DNA of 47,062 bases from an uncultured bacterium (lineage in GTDB: Bacteria > Verrucomicrobiota > Lentisphaeria > Victivallales > Victivallaceae). The stretch covers positions 1 through 47,062 of the forward strand of contig URVC01000034.1 of assembly GCA_900551245.1 (NCBI GenBank). Direction: 5' to 3'. Under the pieces are notes generated by a model that worked only from the letters and a program-made list of their open reading frames with translations, did no database searches and had not been told where the DNA came from. Positions within the stretch are counted from its first letter, which is position 1. Every line of letters begins with the position of its first letter. The position numbers and the translations under genes were made by a program. Shown here one piece after another: positions 23,897-30,982 of this stretch.

Positions 23897-25105
23897 ATGG
23901 CGTGGCTCTCCTGCCGCCTGCTCCCGCTTCTCACCCTTGCCGCCATCTGTTCCGCGGCGGAACTGCCGCCGATTCTCGACATCGACGCGGGGCGGGAACA
24001 GCCCCGGATTCAGGAGACCGGCAGTCTGCTCGCCATCGACGCTCCTGGGACCGACAACCGCGCCGGCACTCCGCCCGGCATGCTCGCCGCCCGGCTGGCG
24101 GAAAACGACAAAATCTTCCGCTGGAGCCCCTCCCCCGCGGCCTCGCGAATCACCGGCGGAGCCGCTCTCGCGGCGGCGGCGCTGTCGCCGGATGAAAGTG
24201 TGCTGGTCATCGCGGAAACGGTCGGCGCTCCGGCAGGTCCGAATTCGACCCGCCTGCTCTATTTCAATGTGCTCAACGGCAAACTGATCAATGCCAAACT
24301 GCTGGAGGGGCGCCGCCTCGCCAGTCTGGAGTTCGCCGGATATGACCGGCTGCTGGCAATCGAAGCGCCACAGCCGGAACTCAACCGCCCGGAACGGCTG
24401 CTGCTCTTCGACCCGGCGGACCCGGCAGATCTCCTGGAATCGGCGCCGGCGGAAACCCCGATTCTCTCCGTCGTTTCGGACGGCACCCGCACCTGGTACA
24501 GCTGCCGTGGGAATCCCTATTTTCTGCGATTGGAAAACGGCGCGTTTCAGGCCGCACCGCAACGCCAGCGCACTCTGGTGCCCGATCCCCGTCTGGTGCT
24601 CACCGCCGACCGGAAGCATCTCCATCTCTTCGGCGCCGGGCGGGTTGAGTTCTACAAGCTCACCCTCCGGGGAGCGGAACTCGTCTCGTCAGTGGAACTT
24701 CCGGCGGCCGCGGTTCCGGAGTGGGGCGCCGCGGCCTCGGCCGACGGCAGCTGGCTGGTGCTGGGAGCGGCGAACCGTCCCGCCTGGCTGGTCGGCCGGA
24801 ACACGGTCCGTCAACTGGCGGACAAATGCAGTGCCCTCGGCAGTCTTCTGCCGAACGGGGAGTTTCTTCTCGGCGTGCCGGTCAATGAATCGCTCGCCCT
24901 CTACCGGCTGCCGGAAAAGAGCACCCCGTCCGCAACCGTTTCCCCCCGCAAACTCAAACCGGTCAACCGGAACGACAACTTCCGCATATTCCCCCTCTCC
25001 GGAACCCGCCCGCGCGTATTGCAGATCGACCATCGCGGCAATTTGTGGCTGCTGGAAATCCGTCCGCGCCGCTGGGTCAAAACCGCGCTCTACACGGTCG
25101 AATAA
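23897..25105 (+). CDS. Secreted protein with propeller-like repeats, function unknown
   Basis: This 402-aa protein has a clear N-terminal signal peptide (about 1-20, ending A-I-C-S-A-A). The mature part consists of short beta-rich repeats with hydrophobic strands ending in small residues, for example L-S-P-D-E-S-V-L-V-I-A, A-S-A-D-G-S-W-L-V-L-G-A and V-L-Q-I-D-H-R-G-N-L-W-L-L. That pattern is consistent with a beta-propeller of the WD40 or YVTN kind. No catalytic motif is evident. CGGAGG lies 6 nt before the ATG. It is divergent from the histidine kinase and converges on rsmA, 5 nt away. Confidence 0.65.
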   Translation: MAWLSCRLLPLLTLAAICSAAELPPILDIDAGREQPRIQETGSLLAIDAPGTDNRAGTPPGMLAARLAENDKIFRWSPSPAASRITGGAALAAAALSPDESVLVIAETVGAPAGPNSTRLLYFNVLNGKLINAKLLEGRRLASLEFAGYDRLLAIEAPQPELNRPERLLLFDPADPADLLESAPAETPILSVVSDGTRTWYSCRGNPYFLRLENGAFQAAPQRQRTLVPDPRLVLTADRKHLHLFGAGRVEFYKLTLRGAELVSSVELPAAAVPEWGAAASADGSWLVLGAANRPAWLVGRNTVRQLADKCSALGSLLPNGEFLLGVPVNESLALYRLPEKSTPSATVSPRKLKPVNRNDNFRIFPLSGTRPRVLQIDHRGNLWLLEIRPRRWVKTALYTVE

Positions 25106-25110
25106 ACCGG

Positions 25111-25938
25111 TCAGTGAACGTCGAACAGCCGGCGGGTGAGTTCGATGTATTGCGAAACGGTGAGTTTGTCCGGCCGGATTTCCGTCGGCAGCTGGAGCGC
25201 CTCCAGAGCGGCCAGCGAACGCTCCCGCCCGTAGTTGGAGGAGAGCACCTTGCCGAGCTGTTTGCGCCTCTGGGCGAAGACGGTCTTCACCACGCCGGGC
25301 AGCAACCGGAGCACTTCCGGCTCCGGCGCGCGATCGTGAAGCCGGAAGGAGACCACCGCGGACTCCACTTCCGGCGGCGGGAAGAACACCTCCGGGGGCA
25401 CAATTTTCTCAATTTTCACCTCATACCGGAGCTGGGTCCGCACCGAAAGCGCCCCGTACTCCTTCGAGCCGGGCGCGGCGGCAAGCCGCTCGCCCATCTC
25501 GCGCTGGAGCATGAAAAACATCTCCCGCGGCGGCTGCGGCAACTCGAGCATCCGGGCAATGAAGATCGTGCTGATCGAATACGGCAGATTGGCGATGGCC
25601 CGGAACGGCTCACCGGCCGGAAGCAGTTCCTGATAGCTGACCCGGCAGGCGTCCGCCTCGGTCAGGTGAAAGTTTTCCTGCGGCAGATTCTCCCGCAGAT
25701 AACCGGCAATGCGGTGGTCGAATTCGACGGCGTACACCTGCGCGCCGGTTTTCAGCAGACGACGGGTCAGCGCGCCGAAGCCGGGACCGACTTCGAGGAT
25801 GATCTCCCCCTTCTGCGGTTTCCCCAGCCGGACGATCGCATCGAGCAGATTCCCATCGAGCAGGAAATTCTGCCCGAGGCCGCGCCCCGGACGCATCCCG
25901 ATCGATTCGAGCGCGGCAAGCAGCTGCTGTTTGTTCAT
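25111..25938 (-). CDS. rsmA: 16S rRNA (adenine-N6,N6)-dimethyltransferase
   Basis: This 275-aa enzyme dimethylates two adjacent adenines near the 3' end of 16S rRNA (KsgA). The motifs are G-Q-N-F-L (22-26), the SAM loop E-V-G-P-G-F-G-A-L (49-57) and the catalytic N-L-P-Y (117-120), followed by the usual C-terminal domain with F-A-Q-R-R-K-Q-L. Length is normal. It follows the FmdB-like zinc-ribbon gene by only 3 nt, so the two are co-transcribed. Confidence 0.95.
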   Translation of the reverse strand: MNKQQLLAALESIGMRPGRGLGQNFLLDGNLLDAIVRLGKPQKGEIILEVGPGFGALTRRLLKTGAQVYAVEFDHRIAGYLRENLPQENFHLTEADACRVSYQELLPAGEPFRAIANLPYSISTIFIARMLELPQPPREMFFMLQREMGERLAAAPGSKEYGALSVRTQLRYEVKIEKIVPPEVFFPPPEVESAVVSFRLHDRAPEPEVLRLLPGVVKTVFAQRRKQLGKVLSSNYGRERSLAALEALQLPTEIRPDKLTVSQYIELTRRLFDVH

Positions 25939-25941
25939 CGC

Positions 25942-26178
25942 TCAATGCCCGCCGTGGCAACAGCATCCGCCGCCGCACTGATGGGTTCCGGCCGCCGGGC
26001 AGTCGTGGCGCGCGGCACAGGAGGCCGGACCGCTCTTCGTGACGGCGGCAAATACGCTCAACTGCTTCTCCATCTCCGATGAACCGCAGACGGGACAGGT
26101 TGCGGGCGAGTCGTAACGCGGCAGCAGAAGTTCGGCATCCTTACCGCACTTCCGGCAGTGAAATCGAAAAATCGGCAT
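25942..26178 (-). CDS. FmdB-type zinc ribbon protein
   Basis: This 78-aa protein starts M-P-I-F-R-F-H-C and has C-R-K-C-G and C-P-V-C-G, the paired CxxC knuckles of the FmdB regulatory-protein family. Its Cys/His-rich tail (C-A-A-R-H-D-C, then a Gly/Cys/His cluster) may bind metal. Function in bacteria is uncertain. GAGGTGAT lies just before the ATG at 26178; a longer reading from 26265 lacks similarity upstream. It leads an operon with rsmA. Confidence 0.82.
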   Translation of the reverse strand: MPIFRFHCRKCGKDAELLLPRYDSPATCPVCGSSEMEKQLSVFAAVTKSGPASCAARHDCPAAGTHQCGGGCCCHGGH

Positions 26179-26270
26179 AACATCACCTCGATCTGAACCA
26201 TTCAAAACCAGTCCGGTAATGTACACCCGAATCGGACGGAATTCCAGTAAAAAGCCCTCCGTCACAAGAC

Positions 26271-26314
26271 AAAACGGCGGATTCCCCGGAGATTTCCGGA
26301 AGAACCCGCCGCCG
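26271..26314 (-). terminator. Probable terminator of the GH29 gene
   Basis: A long interrupted minus-strand hairpin has outer stem CGGCGG/CCGCCG and inner stem CCGG/CCGG, followed by four T. The short T-run makes it weaker than the other terminators here. Confidence 0.5.
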
Positions 26315-26327
26315 ATGCAATACCGCT

Positions 26328-27602
26328 CTACTTCAGGAAGAGCTCGATCACCGGCACGGTGGAGCCGGTCGGCAGCTGAACCGGCAGCTCCAGAATCAGC
26401 TCGCCTGTGCCGGCGGTCTGATGAAGCGCCTCCTCCTTCCGGGGACGAATCCGGATCTCACTGCCGTCAGCCAGCAGCTGCGCGTAACGGACCTTGTCGG
26501 CAAGGTTCGGCAGCGTGATGTGCTTGAAGGGCCATGCGAAGCAGTGCAGATAGAGACGGCGGGTTTCCGGATTCCAGGTGTAGCGGCAGTCCGGCGGGGC
26601 CGGGAACTCTTCCGGAGCGGCGCCGCAGCCGTAGATCGACCGGGAGTTGTACTTCATCCACTCGGCATATCCGGCGAGCCGGTCGAGCGCGCGCTGGTCG
26701 ATGTAGCCGCGCGAAGTCGGGCCGACGTTCATCAGCAGATTTCCGTTGCGGGAAACGTGGTTGACCAGCATCTGAATGCACATTTCGACGCTCTTCCAGC
26801 TGGTTTCATCGCGATGGTAGCCCCAGGAGCCGGAGAAGGTCTGGCACCCCTCCCAGACCACCGGATTGCCCTCCTCGTCGGTCATGCCGCGGTCGGGAGT
26901 GAACTGTTCGGGAGTGACGATGTCGCCGGAACCGGGCAGATCGAGCCGGTTGTCGACGATGATATCCGGCTGCAGCGAACGGACCAGTCGAATCATTTTT
27001 TCCGACTCCCAGTCATCGCGCCCCTTGCCGCGGGACGGATACGAGAAGTCGAACCAGAGCACATCGATTTTGCCGTAGTTGGTCAGAAGTTCGGTCACCT
27101 GGTTGCGCATGTACTCCGCGTAGCGGTGCATGTCGCGCCCCTTGTTGAACTCGTCGTGATCGACCTTATCCCAGAGCGGATGAATCTGATCGATGGTGAA
27201 ATCCGGATGGTGCCAGTCGATCAGCGAATAGTAGAAACCGACCCGCAGCCCCTCGGCGCGGAAGGCATCCACCACTTCCCGCAGCAGATCGCGTCCGGCC
27301 GGCGTGTTCGGCGCCTTGTAATCGGTGTATTTCGTATCCCACAGGCAGAATCCTTCATGATGTTTGGTGGTGATGACGAAATATTTCATCCCCGCCTCGC
27401 GCGCCGCCTTCGCCCACTGCTTCGGGTCGAAGAGATCCGGGTTGAAGAGATCGAAATAGACCTGATAGGTTTCGTTGTCGATCTTCTCGTTATGGCGCAC
27501 CCACTCGTGCCGCGCCGGCATCGAATAGAGCCCCCAGTGGATAAACATGCCGAAACGATCGTGCGTGAACCAGGAGGTGTCTCCCTTGCCGTAGTTGCCC
27601 AT
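26328..27602 (-). CDS. Alpha-L-fucosidase, GH29
   Basis: This 424-aa enzyme should release alpha-L-fucose. GH29 features are the N-terminal R-F-G-M-F-I-H-W-G, T-K-H-H-E-G-F-C-L-W (80-89) and I-D-V-L-W-F-D-F (D185, nucleophile position), plus W-E-G-C-Q-T-F-S-G-S-W-G-Y and L-L-M-N-V-G-P further on. There is no signal peptide, so it acts in the cytoplasm on imported fucosylated sugars. A short C-terminal beta domain follows the barrel. AAAGGA lies about 8 nt before the ATG. It is divergent from an AraC regulator whose intergenic region carries the motif shared with the first AraC locus. Confidence 0.92.
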   Translation of the reverse strand: MGNYGKGDTSWFTHDRFGMFIHWGLYSMPARHEWVRHNEKIDNETYQVYFDLFNPDLFDPKQWAKAAREAGMKYFVITTKHHEGFCLWDTKYTDYKAPNTPAGRDLLREVVDAFRAEGLRVGFYYSLIDWHHPDFTIDQIHPLWDKVDHDEFNKGRDMHRYAEYMRNQVTELLTNYGKIDVLWFDFSYPSRGKGRDDWESEKMIRLVRSLQPDIIVDNRLDLPGSGDIVTPEQFTPDRGMTDEEGNPVVWEGCQTFSGSWGYHRDETSWKSVEMCIQMLVNHVSRNGNLLMNVGPTSRGYIDQRALDRLAGYAEWMKYNSRSIYGCGAAPEEFPAPPDCRYTWNPETRRLYLHCFAWPFKHITLPNLADKVRYAQLLADGSEIRIRPRKEEALHQTAGTGELILELPVQLPTGSTVPVIELFLK

Positions 27603-27693
27603 TCTTCCATCCTTTCCAGTCGTTGAGTTCGGGAATTGTTTTAAAGATAGCGCCGCCTGTCCTCCGATGCAACTTCCGGCCTATGAATAAAAA

Positions 27694-27721
27694 TTTATAA
27701 AATATGAAGAAAATCACACAA
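27694..27721 (-). promoter_or_regulatory. GH29 promoter overlapping the shared motif
   Basis: On the minus strand TTGTGT (27716-27721) and TATAAA (27694-27699) are 16 nt apart. ATAAAATATGAAGA (plus-strand reading, 27697-27710) overlaps the spacer and is identical to 6278-6291; counting the following bases, 17 of 19 match. Confidence 0.55.
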
Positions 27722-27780
27722 GGCGGTTGCATTCCTGCGGGGAGAAACTATATTTATCGAAACTTAATTCAAGTTTCCAT

Positions 27781-28560
27781 ATGAATGAAATCACAAAATC
27801 CATCTGGAATACCGGTGTCCCGATCCGAATCGACGCCATCCGCACCGCCCAGCTCTACAACGTCTGGGGCCCCTGCCTGCTCGGCGGCCCGTACTGGCGG
27901 CTCTACCTCCATTCGGCGCCCGGGGCCGGCATCCTCATCCGCCGGAAGCACGTGGAGTTCCTGCCGGGGAAAATCTATCTGATTCCCCCTCACTGCTCAC
28001 TCGGTACCTGGTGTGACAATCCGGAGACACGGCAGTTTTATCTCCACTTCGAAATGCGTCAGTTCGGCGGCGCCCCCGGGTTTCTCTATCATGAACTGGA
28101 GTGTACGCCTTTGCTGCAGGAGCTGGCGGACCGGGCACGCAACGCGGGGGATCTGTTCCGCGAGACGGCGGCAGTCGCCCTGGCCGCCGCCGCCGTCACG
28201 GAACTGCCCCGGGAAATCCTGACGGAATTTCACCGCGATCACCGGATGGACCGGATGATCGATTTCATCCACGACCGGTTCCGCTCGCCGCTGAGCATTG
28301 AGAAGATGGCCGCGGAGTGCGGCATGGGGGTGAACTGCTTCATCCGCCGCTTCCGGGAATGCACGGGCTGTACGCCCTATCAATACCTCACCCAGGTTCG
28401 ATATGCCGCGGCGGCCCGGATGCTGGAGAACGATCTTCTTTCCATCGACGAAATCTGTGCGGAGGTGGGGATTCCGGACCGGTTTCATTTCTCCCGTACC
28501 TTCAAACGGCTCTATGGTCACACCCCGGCTGCCTACCGCAAGGCAGCGCGAACTGGATGA
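27781..28560 (+). CDS. AraC-family transcriptional regulator
   Basis: This 259-aa regulator has an N-terminal sugar-sensing-type domain (about 15-100) and a C-terminal AraC helix-turn-helix pair (about 155-255) with I-D-E-I-C-A-E-V-G-I and F-H-F-S-R-T-F-K-R. It is paralogous to the regulator at 6330-7127. It is divergent from the GH29 fucosidase and probably controls it. The ATG at 27781 matches the paralogue's N-terminus but has no clear Shine-Dalgarno; a TTG at 27727 would extend it by 18 residues. The sugar isomerase gene follows 102 nt downstream with its own promoter. Confidence 0.85.
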   Translation: MNEITKSIWNTGVPIRIDAIRTAQLYNVWGPCLLGGPYWRLYLHSAPGAGILIRRKHVEFLPGKIYLIPPHCSLGTWCDNPETRQFYLHFEMRQFGGAPGFLYHELECTPLLQELADRARNAGDLFRETAAVALAAAAVTELPREILTEFHRDHRMDRMIDFIHDRFRSPLSIEKMAAECGMGVNCFIRRFRECTGCTPYQYLTQVRYAAAARMLENDLLSIDEICAEVGIPDRFHFSRTFKRLYGHTPAAYRKAARTG

Positions 28561-28589
28561 TTTTTCATGGAAAATCCTCCGCCGCTCTA

Positions 28590-28617
28590 TTGACTATTTT
28601 CATTGCCGCGTTATGTT
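28590..28617 (+). promoter_or_regulatory. Promoter of the sugar isomerase gene
   Basis: TTGACT (28590-28595) and TATGTT (28612-28617) are 16 nt apart, 45 nt upstream of the start codon. Confidence 0.55.
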
Positions 28618-28662
28618 AAAGCAGAAAGAAACCGTTTCAAACCAACAGGAGCGAGGTTGCAA

Positions 28663-29580
28663 ATGTATTACACCGGATTTGCAGACGAAGCGTCGGCCGG
28701 TCTGGCCGGGCAGATCAAGGCGACGAAGGAACTCGGCTGGCAGTATATCGAATCGCGGGCGATCGATGGAGTGAACATCCACGATCTGTCGGATGAAGCG
28801 TTCGACCGTGCGGCCGGGATGCTGGAGGATTCCGGCGTCAAAATCAACTGCTTCGGAAGCGCGGTGGCGAACTGGAGCTGGAGCGCGCTCAAGGAGGAGG
28901 ACTTCCAGAAGACGACCGAACAGCTCCGCCGGGCGATCACCCGGATGAAGCGGCTCAACTGTACCATGCTGCGCGGCATGAGCTTCAAGGCGGAGTGGAA
29001 CCGGCCCGCCTTCGATCCGGAAGTGGAGAAAAATGTCTTCCGCAAGGTGAATGAACTGGTCCGCATGTGCGAAGAGGCCGGCGTGCTTTATTTGCATGAG
29101 AACTGCAACAACTACGGCGGCATGTCGTGGAAACACACGTTGAAGCTGCTCGACCACGTCAAATCGCCGAACTTCAAGCTGGTCTTCGACACCGGCAATC
29201 CGGTGATCAACTTTGACCGGAGCAACGGCGATGCGCTGGAGCATGTCCAGAGCTCGTGGGAGTTCTACAAGCATGTGAAGGAGTTCATCTACTACGTTCA
29301 CATCAAGGATGCGAAGTTCATCGGCCGCGGCGATAACGGCTTTGCCAAGGCGGAGTTCACCTTCCCCGGCGAAGGCGAAGGGGATGTGGCGCGCATTGTC
29401 GAGGATCTGATCCGGAACGGCTACGACGGCGGCTTCTCGATGGAACCGCACATGAAGCTGGTGTTCCACGAATCGACGCCGGCGGAAAGTGCCGCGGCGG
29501 AACGGTACCAGAACTACGTGGAATACGGGCGTCGTTTCATGAAGCTCGTAGACGACATCAAGGCGAAGTGCGGCAAATAA
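28663..29580 (+). CDS. Sugar phosphate isomerase/epimerase (xylose isomerase-like TIM barrel)
   Basis: This 305-aa protein belongs to the AP-endonuclease-2/xylose-isomerase-like superfamily of metal-dependent sugar isomerases and epimerases. The likely metal ligands are E146 (Y-L-H-E-N-C), D176 (V-F-D-T-G-N), H213 (Y-V-H-I-K-D) and E261 (F-S-M-E-P-H). Exact substrate unknown; many relatives handle keto-sugars, inosose or tagatose-type sugars. There is no signal peptide. The ATG at 28663 has AGGAG and GAGG upstream. Its position after the AraC gene and near the fucosidase suggests a role in catabolism of the released sugar, which is inference. It ends in a strong terminator. Confidence 0.85.
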   Translation: MYYTGFADEASAGLAGQIKATKELGWQYIESRAIDGVNIHDLSDEAFDRAAGMLEDSGVKINCFGSAVANWSWSALKEEDFQKTTEQLRRAITRMKRLNCTMLRGMSFKAEWNRPAFDPEVEKNVFRKVNELVRMCEEAGVLYLHENCNNYGGMSWKHTLKLLDHVKSPNFKLVFDTGNPVINFDRSNGDALEHVQSSWEFYKHVKEFIYYVHIKDAKFIGRGDNGFAKAEFTFPGEGEGDVARIVEDLIRNGYDGGFSMEPHMKLVFHESTPAESAAAERYQNYVEYGRRFMKLVDDIKAKCGK

Positions 29581-29603
29581 TCTGCTTTTGCCAGTTGAAA
29601 AGA

Positions 29604-29633
29604 AGCGTCCGGCGAAAACCGGGCGCTTTTTTT
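29604..29633 (+). terminator. Rho-independent terminator of the isomerase gene
   Basis: AGCGTCCGG and CCGGGCGCT form a 9-bp stem (one G-T pair) with a 6-nt loop, followed by seven T. Confidence 0.88.
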
Positions 29634-29838
29634 CTGGAAAAATGAAGATGGCATAACTGCAAATAGAGAGCGTGAAAAATTAATCGAATCTTTCCGATCC
29701 GGGAGCGTTTTCACATCGATTTTCAATTCAACATTACTTTTGAGGAAATATTTTTTGATAGTTTTCGGAAAATAGAAAACAGTTTTCTTCAAAAATTTTT
29801 TCAGGGAAATTTTTTTTTTAAAATGGTAAAAAATTTCC
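29634..29838. other. AT-rich intergenic region upstream of the LacI gene
   Basis: This region is strongly AT-rich compared with flanking genes and holds no credible open frame. Its only clear structure is the palindrome at 29774-29788, plus homopolymer A and T runs that could bend DNA. Confidence 0.6.
29774..29788. promoter_or_regulatory. Perfect palindrome AGAAAAC-A-GTTTTCT (distal operator)
   Basis: A 15-bp site with perfect 7-bp arms. It matches the site at 29873-29887 at 14 of 15 positions; the centres are 99 bp apart, close to a whole number of helical turns. It is a probable operator of the LacI-type regulator encoded just downstream. Confidence 0.6.
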
Positions 29839-29867
29839 TTGACTTTCCTGAAAAATGATTCATAATT
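29839..29867 (+). promoter_or_regulatory. Promoter of the LacI/hydrolase operon
   Basis: TTGACT (29839-29844) and ATAATT (29862-29867) are 17 nt apart. The second operator (29873-29887) covers the predicted start point. Confidence 0.6.
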
Positions 29868-29872
29868 AATAT

Positions 29873-29887
29873 AGGAAACAGTTTTCT
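29873..29887. promoter_or_regulatory. Palindrome AGGAAAC-A-GTTTTCT (proximal operator)
   Basis: Differs from the perfect site at 29774-29788 by one base. It lies immediately after the -10 box, a classic repression position. Confidence 0.6.
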
Positions 29888-29913
29888 AGAATTGCAATAA
29901 CAGGAATCAGACA

Positions 29914-30939
29914 ATGATATTAAAGGAAATTGCAGCGGAAATCGGTGTTTCGCCGTCGACCGTCAGTCGGGTATTGAATGGCTGCGATAAAAATTTCACG
30001 GTAAAACCGGAGTTGCGCAAACGTATATTGGATCGAGTTGCTGAACGCGATTACCGTCCCAATCCCATGTATCAGGCAATGCGAAAGAAAACCAACCGCC
30101 AAATCGCAATCTTCCTGCCCAACTATCTGGAAACTTCTCTCGAAGGAGAAATCAGTTCCGGCGTGGATGCGCTGAATCAAAGCCTGTTTGAACAAGGATT
30201 CAGCTTTCACTATCTGGTTCGTCCGCTGGAACAACGCGCCACCTATGGAATGCCACAATGGAAGGTTGCCGGCGCAGTCGCCGTGGACGTTCGCCAAAGT
30301 AAACTGGTTTGCGAACTAGACGAAAGCGGTCTGCCTTACGTTGTGCTCAACGGGCTCGCCGGTCCACATGGTTGTGCAGTCCAGGCCGATGATGCCGGCA
30401 ATATGAACTGCGCCATGAATTACCTGTATGAACTTGGCCATCGTAGAATCGCTTACCTGAATCCCTACCGAGACCCGAGTTTGATTCCAATCAGTTTTGC
30501 CGAACAGCACTACAGTGTAATCCGTCGTACCGCGGCCTATTTTGACTTCTGCCTTTCCCACGGCTTGCCAATGCTGGAGAGTGCCAAAGACTGCAATGTA
30601 ACAGTGGAAGACGCCGTCACAGAAGGCATAGCACGCAACTTCACCGCCTACGTCGCCTATTCGTTCAGCATGTATATGGAGCTTTGTTACTGTCTTCACA
30701 CAAGAAATTTGCGTATTCCGCAGGATGTAAGTGTGGTTGCCTTCAACAATCCGCCACTCGCCCGGTTCGCCGCTCCGCCAGCCACCTGCGTGGAAATTCC
30801 TTTCCAGTCAATGGGAATTGAGGCGGGCAGAATGCTGCTCCACAAACTGGAGTACCCTGATACCGTTCCCGGCGAGGTAAAGATGCTTCCCGGCAAACTG
30901 GTACTCCGCGATTCCGCCGCCCCTGTCAAACAACCCTGA
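29914..30939 (+). CDS. LacI-family transcriptional regulator
   Basis: This 341-aa repressor-type protein has the N-terminal LacI helix-turn-helix (I-A-A-E-I-G-V-S-P-S-T-V-S-R-V-L-N-G, about 5-23), the hinge region, and a periplasmic-binding-protein-like sensor domain (about 62-335) with L-Y-E-L-G-H-R-R-I-A-Y and V-S-V-V-A-F-N-N. It should bind a sugar effector. AGGAA lies about 8 nt before the ATG. Two near-identical palindromes upstream suggest autoregulation. The secreted hydrolase gene follows 43 nt downstream without a terminator, so regulator and structural genes form one operon. Confidence 0.92.
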   Translation: MILKEIAAEIGVSPSTVSRVLNGCDKNFTVKPELRKRILDRVAERDYRPNPMYQAMRKKTNRQIAIFLPNYLETSLEGEISSGVDALNQSLFEQGFSFHYLVRPLEQRATYGMPQWKVAGAVAVDVRQSKLVCELDESGLPYVVLNGLAGPHGCAVQADDAGNMNCAMNYLYELGHRRIAYLNPYRDPSLIPISFAEQHYSVIRRTAAYFDFCLSHGLPMLESAKDCNVTVEDAVTEGIARNFTAYVAYSFSMYMELCYCLHTRNLRIPQDVSVVAFNNPPLARFAAPPATCVEIPFQSMGIEAGRMLLHKLEYPDTVPGEVKMLPGKLVLRDSAAPVKQP

Positions 30940-30982
30940 AAAAAAATGCACCATCAAAATAGAACTCAAGGAGTGCCTCAAC

